Shown here piece by piece: positions 1-13,695 of a stretch of 64,000 nucleotides of DNA. Location of the stretch: positions 695,562 through 759,561 of the forward strand of contig CACRXP010000180.1 of assembly GCA_902702965.1 (NCBI GenBank), read 5' to 3'. The first letter of the stretch is position 1. The number at the start of each line of letters is the position of its first letter. The notes under the pieces are model-generated. The model was not told the DNA's origin and made no database searches. It saw only the letters and a list, made by a program, of their open reading frames with translations. The stretch comes from Spirometra erinaceieuropaei (lineage: Eukaryota; Platyhelminthes; Cestoda; Diphyllobothriidea; Diphyllobothriidae). A program made the position numbers and the translations under genes.

Positions 1-112
1 GAGGTCAATCATCTAAAGTGTTGAATTCAAGTTGCAGGGCTGCTCTAAGTCCATAGACCTCACGCTATGCTGAATTTTGTTTACAAGGTGACAGTTGTGA
101 GGTGATACTACT

Positions 113-585
113 TTTAAAGCAAGCAAGAACAGCAGAATTTAATGGTACCAGAAAATTTCGCGACAGCTTCTCAACCGCAGCCTGTCGTTGCATAACAAAA
201 TAACAAGTGAGAAAGGTACGGAAGTCTGAATTTCGACAGAGAAAATCAATGTAAACCAGCAAGGTCAACGTATACTGCCCGTAGACTAATCAATAAAATG
301 ATAACTTTAAAATGCAACATAGGACGGAAAATGGGAAAATTAGCATGCCAAGGGATTTCAAAAATCAAAACGGAGCCAGTTCTACCAGGATAAGCTGAGG
401 TTGACCACGTGGTCTACGCGAAGTATACGTTGACCTTGCTGGTTGACATTGATTTTCTCTGTCGAAATTCAAACCTCTGTACCTTTCCCACTCGTTATTT
501 TGTTATGCAACGACAGGCTGCAGTTGTGAAGTCGTCGCGAAATTTTATGGTACCACTAACTTCTGCTGTCCTTGCTTGCTTTAAA
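113..585. repeat. 174-bp inverted repeat (fold-back element)
   Basis: Positions 113-286 and 412-585 are reverse complements of each other with no gaps; by eye about 158 of 174 positions match. A 125-base unrelated spacer separates the arms. The same short peptide reading occurs on the minus strand in the left arm and the plus strand in the right arm, which is only a consequence of the inversion; I recognise no protein in it. No target-site duplication or hammerhead core was found at its ends. It could be a non-autonomous fold-back element, or the inverted end repeat of an unidentified Penelope-like element similar to those elsewhere in the window. Confidence 0.85.
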
Positions 586-3500
586 TTCATTCCGGGGAAA
601 TATTGCTACATGATACTACTTCCTTAAACATATTAAATGAGTTCCATGTAACTTCCTCCTTCCTTGTCCTAGACACGCACCGCCTACCTGAAAAATCTTT
701 CGAATGGTAAATATTGACGAGGGGTAACTTAGAATTGCCCACGGATTGTTCAAACGTCAGAGTTAAATTGAAATATCACAGGATTCCACTCTCACCAAGC
801 GGGATTTACGCCAAATTCGCGTCCTGCAGATCATATTAAACTAGCCCTTTGTTAAACGGACCATCCTTGAATTTGGACAAGCGCTAATCTTGATGATGAA
901 AAGAAACATCTGATCTGCATAGGCCAAACTTGGCTTAGCTTATGAGAGTGCCCTCTCCCTGAGTTTGGACAGATCTGTAGGGGGTAATCAGTTCTGTCTG
1001 TCTGGAACGAGTCGTCCTGCTGGGCATAATTTCGGTCAAATGGTCTGTGTGGGCGGTGAGCTCCTTTCGATTGCATGCAACAATCAACTGTGGATTGAAA
1101 ATTTGGTCTTCACCGACTGACTCCAGATAAACCAAGGTCGGCCTACCCATATTTCGAGCGATTGGTGGAGCTGCTTAATCATATGCAAAAGTTGACTGGA
1201 TGCGACCACATTAAATTAAATTAATTTTATAACATATTGTGAGGCTCTAATAACTCGACTCTCACACGAGACGATGTTTATTAATGCCCCACGAGATGAA
1301 TACAACCTTCACTTGCGCTGTGAATTTGTTTTTGCTGAGACAAATTTGCAAACTATCTACCCCAGTCTCCGTTTCCACAGCTGACATTTTTCGACGACAA
1401 GACAAAGCCAAGCGAACAAGACGTGAGCATGGACGCGTTGACGGTCTGTACATGTCTCACAGACCACCTGTTTCCTTCTTCTACGTGAACCAGGCGTCAA
1501 AGAAATGCGAGAGTTCAAAGCCAACATAACTGAGGCGTACGTAGAGGACAAACATTAAGGAAGGATAATCGCAGTCGGACTTTCAGTTCTGGTCACTGAT
1601 AAGCTGTCTCGTCGGATGGTAAACTTCGACGCCAGACAGTGTGCGTACCTTGGTAGATAGGATGCGCGCCTGGCTGTTTACACTGAAACGAAAAATTACT
1701 TCCTGGATCGACCTACTTCCCTATTCTCTTTCAAACGCACTATTGCTTGAAATGAGATTCAACAGAAGAGACCGGTCGACGTGATTTGAAGGGGCCACTC
1801 TATGAATACCACTGGTGAGTTCATGCATTAGAGGCCGGACTAAGTTGGACATTATATTTTGTTGGACATTCGCTGCATACAGACACTAAAGTGTTAATGC
1901 TACTCCTATGCACATGACGCAGACCCGTTTTCGAAACGCTAACTGCTGGTTCATCAGTTTAGTAGGAGAGTGGTCATGATTGGAATGACAATCTGCGGAC
2001 AGTAAACCAGGTCGGACGTTGGCCGTAAGTACATTTGGGTGTAGTGCCTTAAACAGCCCATGCATACGTCAAGGTCGCCACTCCAAGTATTCAGTCGTTA
2101 AGGCTCATGTGAGTGGAACACACCGTGCGGACGTGAAACCTCTATGGCCAAAGAAGTGGGGTTGATTAGTTGGTCAGACCTGAATCGAAGGACGAGAGCA
2201 GAAAAGGTGACGATGTTAAAATAAATTGGGACGGCTACGCATTAAAAACGACATTTAATTTTCGTGCACTGAATATAATCTTCCGCAGCACTGTGAATAT
2301 GAATTGTTGAAAGTGCTCTAAAAGGTCGTCCTACGACCAGAAACTCAGGAATATGATAGAGATAGTGAGTAGAAAAACAGCAATCTACCTGCAATTACGA
2401 GAGTTAATGTAGAAATAAATTTCCTTACCCTTTTTTCAAAAAGTAAATGAAGAGCAGTCTGCATATGAACTGAATATCTATACGAAATTACCTAGGTTGA
2501 AACATTTAGGGAAGTAGTTCGCATATTTCATCAACACAAACATCAAGATTGACAGATGGAAAACGGAAAAGACACGACACCTCGAATTACATTTTAGTTC
2601 GGTCTCAATCTGATTTTGCTCAGTAGTGACCATTACTCGAGACCAGAGACAGGGACATTTGAGAGCAATTCCAATCCCGAGTGCATCTGGTAGCGTCGTA
2701 GCCCCCCACCTATTTTTTATGTGTGGGAAACGACGTCATGCTGTTGCCTGTTTCACTTACCCTATTTAAAATCTTTGTAATCTCCTTTGCCTTTGAAGGA
2801 ACGTACAGGGATGTTTGTTAACTGTAGACAACACAATGAAGTAATTTATTCAAGCTGTCTTTGCAACCGGCCGGCTGCAGCGACTGCACTTCTGTTGACA
2901 AAAGGCATGTACACAACTGCTTTTTGCATTTTTTTCTGTAGCACCTGAATTCAGTTCAGCGGTTTTCTACTGGCCGTTGTCACCTGTTTACCATTAAAGT
3001 AGGGGCTGACGTTAATGGGAACGAAGGTGAAAGGTATGATGGAACGACACATCTGATGTCGGCTTTGGAGTACACGGTCTGAACCGACTACTTTACAACG
3101 GGCGGGACGTCGACATACTATGCCCAAAATTCGGGTTGATATGTCTCGAACAGTTGTGCTTGCAGTTTCCAATGTCTGTGATATTGCGACAGCTAGGATA
3201 GTTCAATATACGTGTCCCGAATATACCATTAGGTAATGAATGTCAAAAGCCGGAAATTGCTTGGAATTGCCTGTGCATCAGATATCTTTTATAGACTTTT
3301 CATAGGCTTGCCAAGTTCTGCCCATCAATTGGCTGCCATTGCATGTTTACGAAAAGCCCAACAAACCTTTTGAGGTAGGACGCAGTTTACTTGGCCGAAA
3401 CTTACAACCCTAAGCGATAAGCTTAAAGTAACTGTTTCGAGCAGGAAGTTCGATACCGGCGTTTGACCAGGGGTTTGCTTATCAAAAATATGCCTCAGTG

Positions 3501-6395
3501 GGAACTGCCAGTGCCGACTCCACCTTTTTACAGTGCGTATTACCTGATTCTAGCATACTGATGAAAGATTCCCGAGTACAACTATGGCGACTTACTCCAG
3601 GGCATTTAATATACTGTGGCAGCAATTCTTCAAGTCGAATATATTTTAGGACTTGACGTTCGTCAAAAATTACTTATTACCACAACAAGCTCGACTGGCA
3701 CCTCCTACAAGACTGGTTGGCTTATCGGATCCTACCAGGAAAGACTCGCATGGTACGTGCTTCGAAATGAACATTTACACGATATTCACCTTCTGTTAAG
3801 TGAATCGTTGTTCCCACCAATATTACATTTTAAGCTTTAAGACAAATTTGTTGAATTGGACTATTTATATTTTCCCAAAAGAATAAAGTTAGCTAATCGG
3901 AGCTTAATAATTTAGGAAAGGGGATTAGCTAGGTAGTAACCGTCAATACTGCCTCAAGTATGGCTCGTAAAGGTTTAGTGACAAAAATGCCTGGCCAGAG
4001 TTCATGGGCGCGTTCACCTTGCAGAACAACAACCAACAGGGTATGATGATTTGAGTCGATGTCGCAGGCCTTTCGGCGTTACGATATTTATAGGCGTCAA
4101 TTACTGCTGTTCACTGCCTTCAGCGAAAAGTTTTTCATATGCTGTTCTAGATAATGTAGCCTTGAGGTACCATCCCTGTAAATTGCGTCTATGAACGGAA
4201 AAAATTTTGATTGGAAATATGATTAATGGACTTTCTGAAAGGGCGCGTGTTTAAGACAACCTGAGTAGTAACTGCGCAAATTAAGTGTAAATACTTTCAT
4301 TCGATAACCGCGAAACAGAATGAGCAGACCACCTACGGATAAGCATAGATGCTTGCAGGTCCCCCTGCATAAGCAGCTGAATAGAGCTACTCAATTCAGT
4401 GCGTGAACGTAGTTCGACAAGAGAAATATCGAGCAAAATAAAAAGCAACGACTCAGTAAATTATCAAAATGATCAAAGTGTATATATTTTACTACCGGTC
4501 TTAAATGACAGTTGCTTGATGAAAACGTCTTGTTCACTTCACCTTCCAAGAAGTTTCGGGTGATAGGATGTTTCATTTTCATTCGAAAAGGGCATTTACC
4601 CTTCTACTAAATGTACGCGATTTTTTAATTCCAAGAAAATGGATCAGTTTTTCTTGAAAAGCATCCTACCCAGCCATTGCTCCATTTTGGTTAGACAAGG
4701 TCTAACCGCAGAAGCAGAGGCAGGAAAGTTTAAAAATGTTCTGTAACTTTCCAGAGATTAGTAGCTTCTCCGAGAGGGTAAATCACAATCTGCTTGAAAT
4801 ATTGGTTGACTGACAAATAGTTATTTTCGTTAACTAACATTGTAAGTGCCGAAACGCAAAAAATTAAAAACGAGAGATCTGAAAGAAAATGCGGTTTTGC
4901 TAAAAACAAACTCCGCGCCTTTTAGTACTCCATGTCCGCCGTTTACAATTGCTCACTTGCACAGAACTAGTACAGTTTCTCCGGTCTGTATTTTAAAACC
5001 CCCTTTTCCATACCTGATAAATCGCTTAACCTTATCGACGGAATTTTTGCTAGATGCAGTAGAAACACCATCCCGGAAGAGGGGCGTCCACCGTCATGGG
5101 TTCTTTTCTGTCCTGACGCTTCGAGCAGCCATTTCGCCTGCGCAACCTCCGGGATTGGAGATTCTTACGCCAAGTTCTCATTGCCTGACGCATTTTCACT
5201 ATGCGTAGATAGTCAGTGCCGAATGTGGGGCTGTACCGAATGGCCGTTTCATTGTGACGTGTGTCGCTCAAACTTCGTTGGCCGTGGCAATACTTGGCGG
5301 CTTCGATGGTTTCACGCCTTCACTGGCGCTTGTCAAGTGGACTTGAAAAAGCATGCAGGTTTATCTGGCAGTCGACTGGGCGCTCGATGGACATCCGGGC
5401 GTGGCGATTGTCATACTACCTGGTTTCATCTGCGCGTACACAGCTTCGTCTGCGTTGTAGTGGGTGATTAATATTGCGAAAATGGGGTCACAGCGTGTTG
5501 ACCGGTCTCCTGTAGACTGTAGTTGTCGGCTAGCCATCGGGTTGGCGACAGACGAAAGCGTACATGGGTCTGTCCTCCAATGCGGATTTTAGATCGGGGA
5601 TGGTTGACCTCAGTCGTTCTTTGCAGTAATCAATCTACTTCTAGCCAATGATGACGAAGGTAATATAAATATACCGCGCTAATATTTAGGTCTCTACTCC
5701 TCCAGCATCCGTTCTCGGGGAGGCTGGAAGGCTGCGTCAACGGCTACGCCCGAAATAGCAGTCGATGACATGAACGCGAGTACAGAACAATCAATTTGCC
5801 GTTCACATCAATTCGAAGGCTAATCTGGTAACGCATAGTGCGCAGACTGTACATATCCTCAGCGTTAAATCCGTTGAGTTTGTGTATCGTGATGAGGGCC
5901 ATAAGACGAGGTGGATACAGGAAGTCAGGATGCCCACTAACGCTCAGGCATCCACCGCATAAGTCTGCTTCCATTCCCGAATATATCTAGCAAGGAGCAA
6001 GGAAATGTTAAAACCACCGGGCCGCCGGTCATAGTCATGAATAACGAGGGCGTTGGTAAAACAGTTCAAGGTGGAATGGGGTTCCGCCTCACATACGCAG
6101 GCGAGATTGGTGATCCATGAATCATTGGCCGGCATCGTTTTATGGTTCATTATTTTATAAGGCTCTCCTGCTTTTGGCCAACATTGAAAAACCGGTAAGG
6201 ATAGGTTGTGTAAACCCACTAGGCTTGGCATGTTCAGGTAACTACTATATTTGTTTCAGAAAGCCTTGTTTTACTTATTAATCCATAGCTACAGGAAGTC
6301 CTGCTTTGTTTATTATCTAACACTAATATAACCGTATGCACCGACCTGACTCAGTTTGACTTTTTAGTGACAAATCATTTGGCAATATTGTTCTC
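586..6395. other. No recognisable gene
   Basis: Only short ORFs, none with a domain I recognise. The stretch at 5040-5560 is more GC-rich than its surroundings and has overlapping ORFs of 60-120 codons on both strands; it looks like decayed repeat sequence, but I could not assign a family. Minus-strand ORFs at 5744-6231 were also examined without a match. Confidence 0.5.
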
Positions 6396-6482
6396 GTGTA
6401 ATGATTTACCGTACCGACAACGCAGGTACTAACTAAAAGCTTTTCGTAAGTACCTGTGTTGTCAGTACGGCATTCATTACAC
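6396..6482 (+). ncRNA. Long imperfect hairpin, possible microRNA precursor
   Basis: 6396-6430 pairs with 6449-6482 around an 18-base loop. Reading outward from the loop there are 15 continuous pairs including one G-U, a single C/A mismatch, 6 pairs, a small asymmetric internal loop and 9 closing pairs. Size (about 87 nt) and shape resemble a metazoan pre-microRNA. No known microRNA seed was recognised, and a degenerate miniature inverted-repeat transposon could look the same. The hairpin is seen directly; its function is inferred. Confidence 0.45.
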
Positions 6483-7884
6483 AACTGTATACTGTTGGCT
6501 GCCTGTTGGCGGTTTGTGAATGTTACGCGGTTATGCCGCAGAAGCTGATGGATTTCAGCTTGAATATTCATATGAAATTTCGGACTGCGCCTGTAAGGGT
6601 CTGTTCCGAAGGCTTTACTCCAAGTTCGTGCATGAACTTCCTCGGAAATTAAACAAAGCAATGATGTTCTTGTTGTCCCTCCCCGTAATCCCTTTGTCCT
6701 ACCTTGATTTCCTACTTACCCCGATGTACTTGCATTACCTTTCATTTTTGATTCCGTACGTAATGACTTACTTCTTCTGGAAGAGTAGTTAAAACTTTAT
6801 ATGCCATGTCGGTACCGGTCATACTGTGTGCTGCAAGGATCGCCGGCTGCATTTTGGTTCACTTTGCCTTGGATGCAACAAAAATGTTCTGCTTCCTCGA
6901 TATCTCTGAGCAGTTTCCGTTGCCGAACGCGTACGTCCGACTTAGTTATTTCTCTAAGAATACTTGTGCATAGTCCGTCTCATGAACTACAATAAGGCAG
7001 TTAAATTTAGTTGAGAGGTGGGGTTACACAACGTACCGTTGCCGACGAACCTTTTATATGTTGTTGCAAAACCATGCAACTATTTTCACTCCACCAAGAC
7101 CTAACAACACATTTCAGGTGGTAATACTCCCTGCAGCACTCGGCCACCTAAAGTTTGAATGACAAGCTCAAAAACAAAGTGCGGGCAAACTGTGGGCATA
7201 GTGGCTGACCATAATCAAACAGATTCTTTTAAGTTCGCAAACGCCTGAGTAAGTTACGACCATATTGTTGCACTCTCAGTCGTAATCCAGATGAGCAAGC
7301 GCTACGTATCACAGAACATGTTTTGTTTTTGAGACTGCAGTGACCAGCATGTCTTTACTTACTTTGATAGCTGCATTTCTGGCTTAATAGTCACTTGTCG
7401 TCTATCGATCCAGATCAGAAGTTGCAAGTGCAAGATTACATACGAATAACTACGGATTGAGGACGAAGAAGATGCTACAGACATCGACTGCGGCTTCTTT
7501 TATTTTTGTTAGCGTCCTCGAGCCTGGGCTTAATTTTAAACGCGGATGAGATGGCGTGGTGGGCGTTCTTCAGTTTCATATAATGACCGAATTATATTTC
7601 ACGCCTACGGTCTGCTCCAAAAAGACACGGCATGGTGCGAATAGAGCCGCTCACGTACAAGAGCGTAGACTAAGTCATATATCGGTCTGTAAATGCATTT
7701 CCAGGAATAAAGAGATAAACACTGTGTCGTCTGAACAGCCTAACTCATTTGGCTTTTGGGTGTGACTGCTGTTTTTTTGCCGATTAAGTCCTCCTACAAC
7801 GGGTTAACCCAGAATTTTTATGTCGGCAGGGTCGAACGGGCCTCTAACATTTGAATATATATATATTTCTGATACAAGGACGAG
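6483..7884. other. No recognisable gene
   Basis: Short ORFs only and no domains recognised. A short TA-rich run lies near 7853-7866, just before the PLE remnant. Confidence 0.5.
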
Positions 7885-7905
7885 CTTCGGAAAAATCGAG
7901 TTGTA

Positions 7906-7951
7906 CTCGTAAATTTTCGAGCTGGTGACACCAGCCCGTCGTCTGACGAAA
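7906..7951 (-). ncRNA. Hammerhead-ribozyme-like motif with mutated core
   Basis: Read on the minus strand: helix I strand UUCGU (7950-7946), core CAGACGA (7945-7939, expected CUGANGA, so one core base is changed), one extra C, an 8-bp stem II GGGCUGGU/ACCAGCUC with a 3-base loop, GAA, the palindrome AAUU, then U as the base 5' of the predicted cleavage site, then ACGAG, which closes helix I with 5 pairs. The layout matches the motifs at 37.9, 48.7 and 50.5 kb with different stem sequences. The U-to-A change in the core would be expected to inactivate it. Confidence 0.55.
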
Positions 7952-8086
7952 TGAAAGCATGGGAGAAATTTAGTTTGTCACACTACACTAGTTAGCGCGA
8001 CAGGACAGACAGACTATTGGCCTATGAGAGGGATAATCACAGAATCATGCAGGTCACTGAGCGAGGGGGGAGGTGAGGCGGAACAA

Positions 8087-8480
8087 TTAAAGCTCCCTGT
8101 CCTGGAGGGGGAGGGTGGATGGTGGATCAATTGGACTCCGGGTGGCTGGATTAGTGGCCGTTGATGTAGCATTAGGGAAGGGGGCAGTAAGTCGTGAAAG
8201 TAGGCCCTCGTAATGGGCGCCCGGGTTAACATGGCGGTGGACACTACCAACATTGGAGTACCAAGCCTCGATAAATTCTCTCGCCCGTTTTCTGTTAGCT
8301 ATGGCGACGACCTCAGTGCTATCCCAGTTGGATCGGTAGTCGCACTCGAGTGCATGAGCAAAGGCGAGGGACAGGGGGTCTCGCCGACGGACAGCTAGTT
8401 TGTGTTCATTGATATGATACGGGTGCCCAGGCGTCGACCAGTATGACCAACATGCACGCAAAAGCAACTTGATCACGGAA
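8087..8480 (-). pseudogene. PLE GIY-YIG endonuclease, C-terminal fragment
   Basis: This is the C-terminal nuclease domain of a Penelope-like element, which in intact elements nicks target DNA for reverse transcription. In one frame I read a Cys-x-Cys followed by HVGHTGRRLGTRI (the YIG box, tyrosine replaced by His), and then, after a frameshift, EHKLAVRRRDPLSL, the conserved family block. The tail includes WDSTEVVAIAN, AREFIEAWYSN and RHVNPGAHYEGL, typical of the family. The reading switches frame between the YIG box and the EHK block, and no reverse transcriptase lies upstream, so it is a dead fragment. An open frame continues in both directions from 8087 to 8641, but its start is chance sequence including a C/G run. 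Confidence 0.8.
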
Positions 8481-8513
8481 TGCGATAAGTTAATTACGCA
8501 TGCTTGTTGCTCT

Positions 8514-8536
8514 TTGGGGGGGGGGGGAGGGGGGTC
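8514..8536. repeat. G-rich homopolymer tract
   Basis: An almost pure run of G on the plus strand interrupted by an A, next to the truncated PLE coding fragment. It is a low-complexity tract, and its true length may be uncertain in an assembly. Confidence 0.9.
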
Positions 8537-8697
8537 CGTGGTTCGAGATAGTGCTGCGCGTGGTGAGGATGATGGTTCGTGGACGATGTGAATACCAGAG
8601 CGATTTAACTGCCGGGCAATTACTCCAGACGTTCCTTGCATATAAGCCAGATGTCACCAGCTTGAAAATGTACGACCACAACTCGATTTTTCCGAAG

Positions 8698-11600
8698 AAC
8701 CTCTTCCTCTTTTCATTATATTGGCTCAGAAATGCACATCTGCATGCAAGCTGATTTAATTCTGAATTTGACAACTTTGTCCAGCCAGACGATGTTAACA
8801 GGAGCTAAAAATGTATCTGGGCATTAGACAATTCCGGAAAGCGTTTGATTATGCCGTACCCTCTGGAAAGTTGTTCTTTTCAGCGCTGACGGCCGAACCG
8901 TAATTTTAGTTTTAGGCCGCCTAAGACAAGCAATTTCGCCACCGATGGAGACGAGCCTCCGGTACGGAGGCATGCGGCGAATATGTTCTTGAAAAAAGTG
9001 AAATTCTTCCCCACTACGGCTTTGTTTCAAACAATGCGCAACCGTAGTATTTTGCTAGAAAATATCTTTGCGCACAATTTTAAAGGCAAAGTTTTTGAGA
9101 AAGTTGAAAGTTTTTCTCCCTGCCTACATTTATCTGAGAGATGAGGCTAAGTTTTGTGCACCAAAGGAAAGAAGTCACTGTCCGGCTTATCTTGGAACTG
9201 CTGTTGCCAGCTTTGCTTAACTCTGCATTGGATAAATGCGCTACGACTACCGCCGTGCTCGGTGCATTTTCAAAGTGCGTATTAGCTAAAATAAGATTTT
9301 GCAAAAATATTTTATGATATATGCCGAAAGCCGATGATCAGAAAAAGAGCAGCTGTTTTGTGGCTCTAAAAGATTGGCGTATCCTTAGGGACTACGGGCT
9401 GGCTGAAACAAAAGATTATCTACCATTTTGCTTACGACGTTTTAGGACGCGTCGTTATATATGTATGTTTGCAAATGAAACGAATAGTTTCCTTGTATTG
9501 TTGACAATAACATGGTTATGCCCACTATCGCTGACTGATTTACGCGAGTTTAAAGTCCGGTTACGAATGGGTGAGGGTCGTTTAAGTAAACATTGCGTTC
9601 TACCTAATGCCCTCTAACAGGGAAATGCATGCAAGAACGCAGGTATGATCGACGGCATCTATTGGCATTGCAAATCGCCTGGATATAGGGGAATGCGGAT
9701 TTTCTTCCAAGCATAAGCTGCTTCATAATAAAGAGAACTGTAACATAAATTTGATGCAAGTTTTTACGCATGACTTTTAGCCGAGGTGCCCTGTATTACG
9801 TTTTTGAGCAGATAATTAGACAGAACACTAATATTAGGTCAGGTTCGTCTCGTTTTTTCAGGTCAGTGTAAGGGACGTGGGAGAAGGAAATATATTATGT
9901 GAAGAGATGACGATTGGAGGCGCTCGCCCTTCGGTCATAATAACTACGAGACCTGAACAAGTGTTTTCTGTTGGCACAGGATAGATTTTCATAGCCTGCT
10001 TTTTATCGCTTCCACAAGTGCAAACAATCACTGCTCTAGGGAGTTTTAATAACCCACCGTTAATCTACAGGATAACTTGAGAATTTATGCAAATATACAA
10101 TAATGGGAGTAGCCCGTTGACAGCAATCCAAGGCCGGCGGCCCATTAAGGAAAAGATGTTCTTTGTGCCCAGACTGATTAATCGCATTGGCTGCAAACAG
10201 AGAGCATGCGCTAGCCAGATAAGGGCGTAAATTATGAGCTTGCGAGAGTGTAGGCCATTATCGACGGTGAGAAATCGCCGTGTCATGGCATGACTATCAG
10301 CTGGAGGCAGAGGACTTAAATGGAAATAGGAAATACAGCCTCTCCCTGGGGATCGCTTTTTAGCCAGTGGTAAAGGACAGGGCCGGTTATCGTTGGTCTT
10401 GTGGAAGCGCCTGTCCGCTTGATTAAAGTTTCTTGCTTCATTGAAGCAAATTGGAGGACTGATGTGCATAAAAACCGTCTGCGAGGGCAACTTTCATTTT
10501 TTTAAGCTTGAGGAATGAGATGAGTTAAGGACCAAATTTGCACCCTGTTGACTGGGAATCCTTAGAATGTGGTTCTATTAAGGTTCCTCTTCATTAGTAT
10601 AGCCATCGTGTCACCCTGGAACAGTGACCAATTAATGAGGGTACTTCAGTTCGATCTTATTTCAGCCTAACTGCAAACACAGTTTATACATGCACTGGTC
10701 CGGTGAAACTTTATCGAAAACGTATATATGCCGGTCAGTTGTTAAAGCAGAAATAATGAAAGTTTTTTCGTGTAATTCAATACCTGAAACACCCTACTGA
10801 TCATTTGAATTAGCGATCTGCATGCTTCATCCGCAGAATAATTTACCGTAGGTAGTTTACTTCGCTTTTTAAACCTTTACCACGCGCGCATAAACTACCA
10901 TTAGCAACGATATCTTTGCAAATTTTAAATAACATTTGAGAAAAGCAGCTGGAAATGTGTTCGTCTGTGAATTAATGCTTAATCTTCTTACTTGTCAAGC
11001 GACACTTACGCGGCCTCTGACTCTTCTGTTGGCACATGCCAGGAAACTGGCCAAGCTAGGGTAAACTTTCAAAATCGGTCACTTAAAAATTTATGTTATA
11101 CGTACATGTAAATAAGGTAGGAGTCACTCAATCGCCACCTCATCTTAAAGAGCAAGGCCACACGGCTGTAAAACCTCTTGCATGAATCGACGCAAATCCA
11201 CAGCAAACAAGGAGCCGCTCACTAAGTTGTTTTCCATGATAAAGATTATGCCCTATTCAAACCATTTGTGGCCCCTCAATTCTTTGATTACTCAAAGAAG
11301 GAATGGGTTAGGCGTTTCCACGTTCTGTAATTTATGATGGATGCTAAATCCCACGACCGCTGGTGGTAATGAAACATGCATGCTTGTATTATTGATAAGC
11401 TCATTAACTAAGACTTCGAAAGAGGGAGAGTTAGAAATGTTTCGATTAATGCATTTACCATTGTCTGTCGTCATGAAAAAAACAATGACTAAATAGGTTG
11501 CGTTCAGCCTGAGCCAAAATGCAAGCGATTATTCGTGGTATGCGTTTAAACTGATCCATAAAGTAGAAGAATAAGCATCGCGTTATGGGGTGTTGATATT

Positions 11601-13695
11601 AGAAGGTAAACAGCTGTTCCGAGCTCCTTTTTTGCATATGAAAACTATGTCCTAAAGTAACGATGAGGGAATTCCGTTTTTCGTAATGTTAAAATTCTGG
11701 TTGTTTAGGCTTGATGCTAGATTTTACTATAGGATTATGCATAAAAACCGTAAATTCGATTCTGTGAATGATTTTGCGTTCAAGTTTATGCATGATTCAG
11801 TTGATGGAGGTTTTATTAGGCAACGCGGTTACCAACTAAGCGGTTATGTCACTCCCAAATAAGTAGCTGTTGTTTACTGTATTCTCCCGTAAAATATGCG
11901 TCTGATTAAAAACGGTCATTGAAAATCGGCACCCTATCGACTGTGCGCCTAACTAGTCTACCTGTGCAATACAAATGGGCTCATTCACACTTTGGATTCT
12001 GTAGCAAAGTTTCCTCCGTCTGGATGTTTTGCTATTATTTGCACAGAACGAAATTGTGTGGATATTGTCAAGAATAATTTGTAAACTGTGCTTGACATCC
12101 CTTTTTGTAAATAAATCAGACCAGGAAATAGAAGCACATTGAGATCCTTTGGTAATTAAATATTGCACTTTCAACAACAGCCAAAAAATTTTTCCGGCGA
12201 AATCTATGAAATACGTCGTGTGGAGAACCGGAAATGCCCGGATCTGATTATCAGTTTTTTCGAGGCCTCGTCATCGCAGTTGTCGGGCCAGTGTTAAGGA
12301 TAAAATCCCAAACTTAATTTTACTCTTAACATAAGCATACGTTGGTAGCATTTGCTGCTGAATTAAGGCTGCTGTGTAAGGCGTAAATTAGGGGTCCAAA
12401 TTTCGAAAACCTTTAGCTACATCAACAACATTTAACGTTTTTTTGTATTAGTAGCAATCTAAATAGAGTGGGAGTGACGAAATCTACATAGAGACGATTA
12501 ACTTGCCACTTTGGTGAAAAAGGCCACATTTATGCTGTCATTGCCAAAATCTGAAGTATCCACCAGTAAACCGGAATAAGGCGAATTGCTGGCTAGACGT
12601 TTCACTCTTCTGAGAAAATAATGTGAAAATGCGGAGTAAGTGCCGGACACCTTTTATGAAGCATGCACGAAATTCACTTTTGATAAAACTTATAGTCCGA
12701 CTATAATGAAGACAGAGTGAACGGAACCCAGTTTGACGAATGTGAACATGTCAGAAAGATAAATGCTGTGCTCGAGATCTCTCCTACTCGGAAGCCAAAC
12801 AAAATTAGGTTTAAATACTTAAGTGAAGCCTACATCCAAATCGGAATCAATGTCACAAAAGCAAATGCTCAAACTCCAACGTGTAGACAGAGAGGACATA
12901 AAGGCGATTTCATGCGGATGGTCTCTGCCAGGCAAACATCTCCATGACGAACTACAAAATGTATTACGGAGGCGATTACACAGACCGCGTTGATTGATGA
13001 GAAAATGGTTTTGGAGGCGCTCTGCGGGTGTCATAAGTACAACGGTTCCAGTCATGAAGGATGGCCGTTGACCAGTTCAGTGAAAATTTCACTAATACAA
13101 TACAGGATACACCGGGATTTTGTGACATCAGTCGGTTTCGAAGTCGATTTGAACTGTAAACCAGTAGGGGACAGAGAACTGCCATGTAAATCAATGAAAA
13201 TAAGCCCAGTTCTACATGTGGGTTAGAATGCGGTCAAACAGAGAGCGATTGGAATTCTCCCCTTAGTTTGGGAACGTTGGCTAAGTATAGTTTCACTTCC
13301 TTAGTCCAACAGCTTCGCCATAAACCAAACAAAATAACTCCTCATACAGTCGTCCAGTGTGGAAACGATCTTGTTATTTATCGTTGCTGACCTAGTTTTA
13401 ATGACGGTGCACGGAAATAATTTCTAGGTGGGAGTCTTCTACGTATATTTGAAAGGTGACAGAGACGGCAGCATCTCAACTAAGTAACACATGTAAGTTC
13501 TCACACAGGATTTTTCTTGCGACTGCCAGCTTCAGAGTTTGACAGAGAGGATTTATCGGAGTGAATATTTATGCCAGTTTTTCCGTAATTGGGACAATGG
13601 AGGGCAATAGGGACTTCTTCCCTATCTCATGCATCAATTCCCTTTATTCCCCCGAACATGAAGCCATGCTGGTTGGGCTTGAGGGAGAGTCCATT
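8698..13695. other. No recognisable gene
   Basis: The longest ORF is 141 codons on the minus strand (10065-10490); it has no motif, signal or domain I recognise and lies in mixed-composition sequence. Other ORFs are 60-98 codons and unassigned. At 10431-10452 there is a small perfect hairpin, TTGCTTCA/TGAAGCAA. Confidence 0.5.

Larger units (their letters stand above)
7885..8697 (-). mobile_element. Penelope-like element remnant with inverted end
   Basis: A minus-strand, 5'-truncated Penelope-like element. Its 3' region lies at the left, and an inverted copy of part of it lies at the right: 7885-7930 is the reverse complement of 8652-8697 (about 42 of 46 positions). Between them is a broken GIY-YIG endonuclease reading (8087-8480). 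The left end carries a hammerhead-like motif; the right arm stops inside that motif's stem II. Inverted partial end copies at the truncated 5' side are typical of this class. No target-site duplication was found. Confidence 0.75.

Noticed and set aside
8014..8253. Proline/serine-rich minus-strand ORF
   Set aside because: Overlaps the 3' part of the PLE remnant in another frame; no independent support.
10065..10490. 141-codon minus-strand ORF
   Set aside because: Composition and residue order look random; no domain, signal peptide or splice context recognised.
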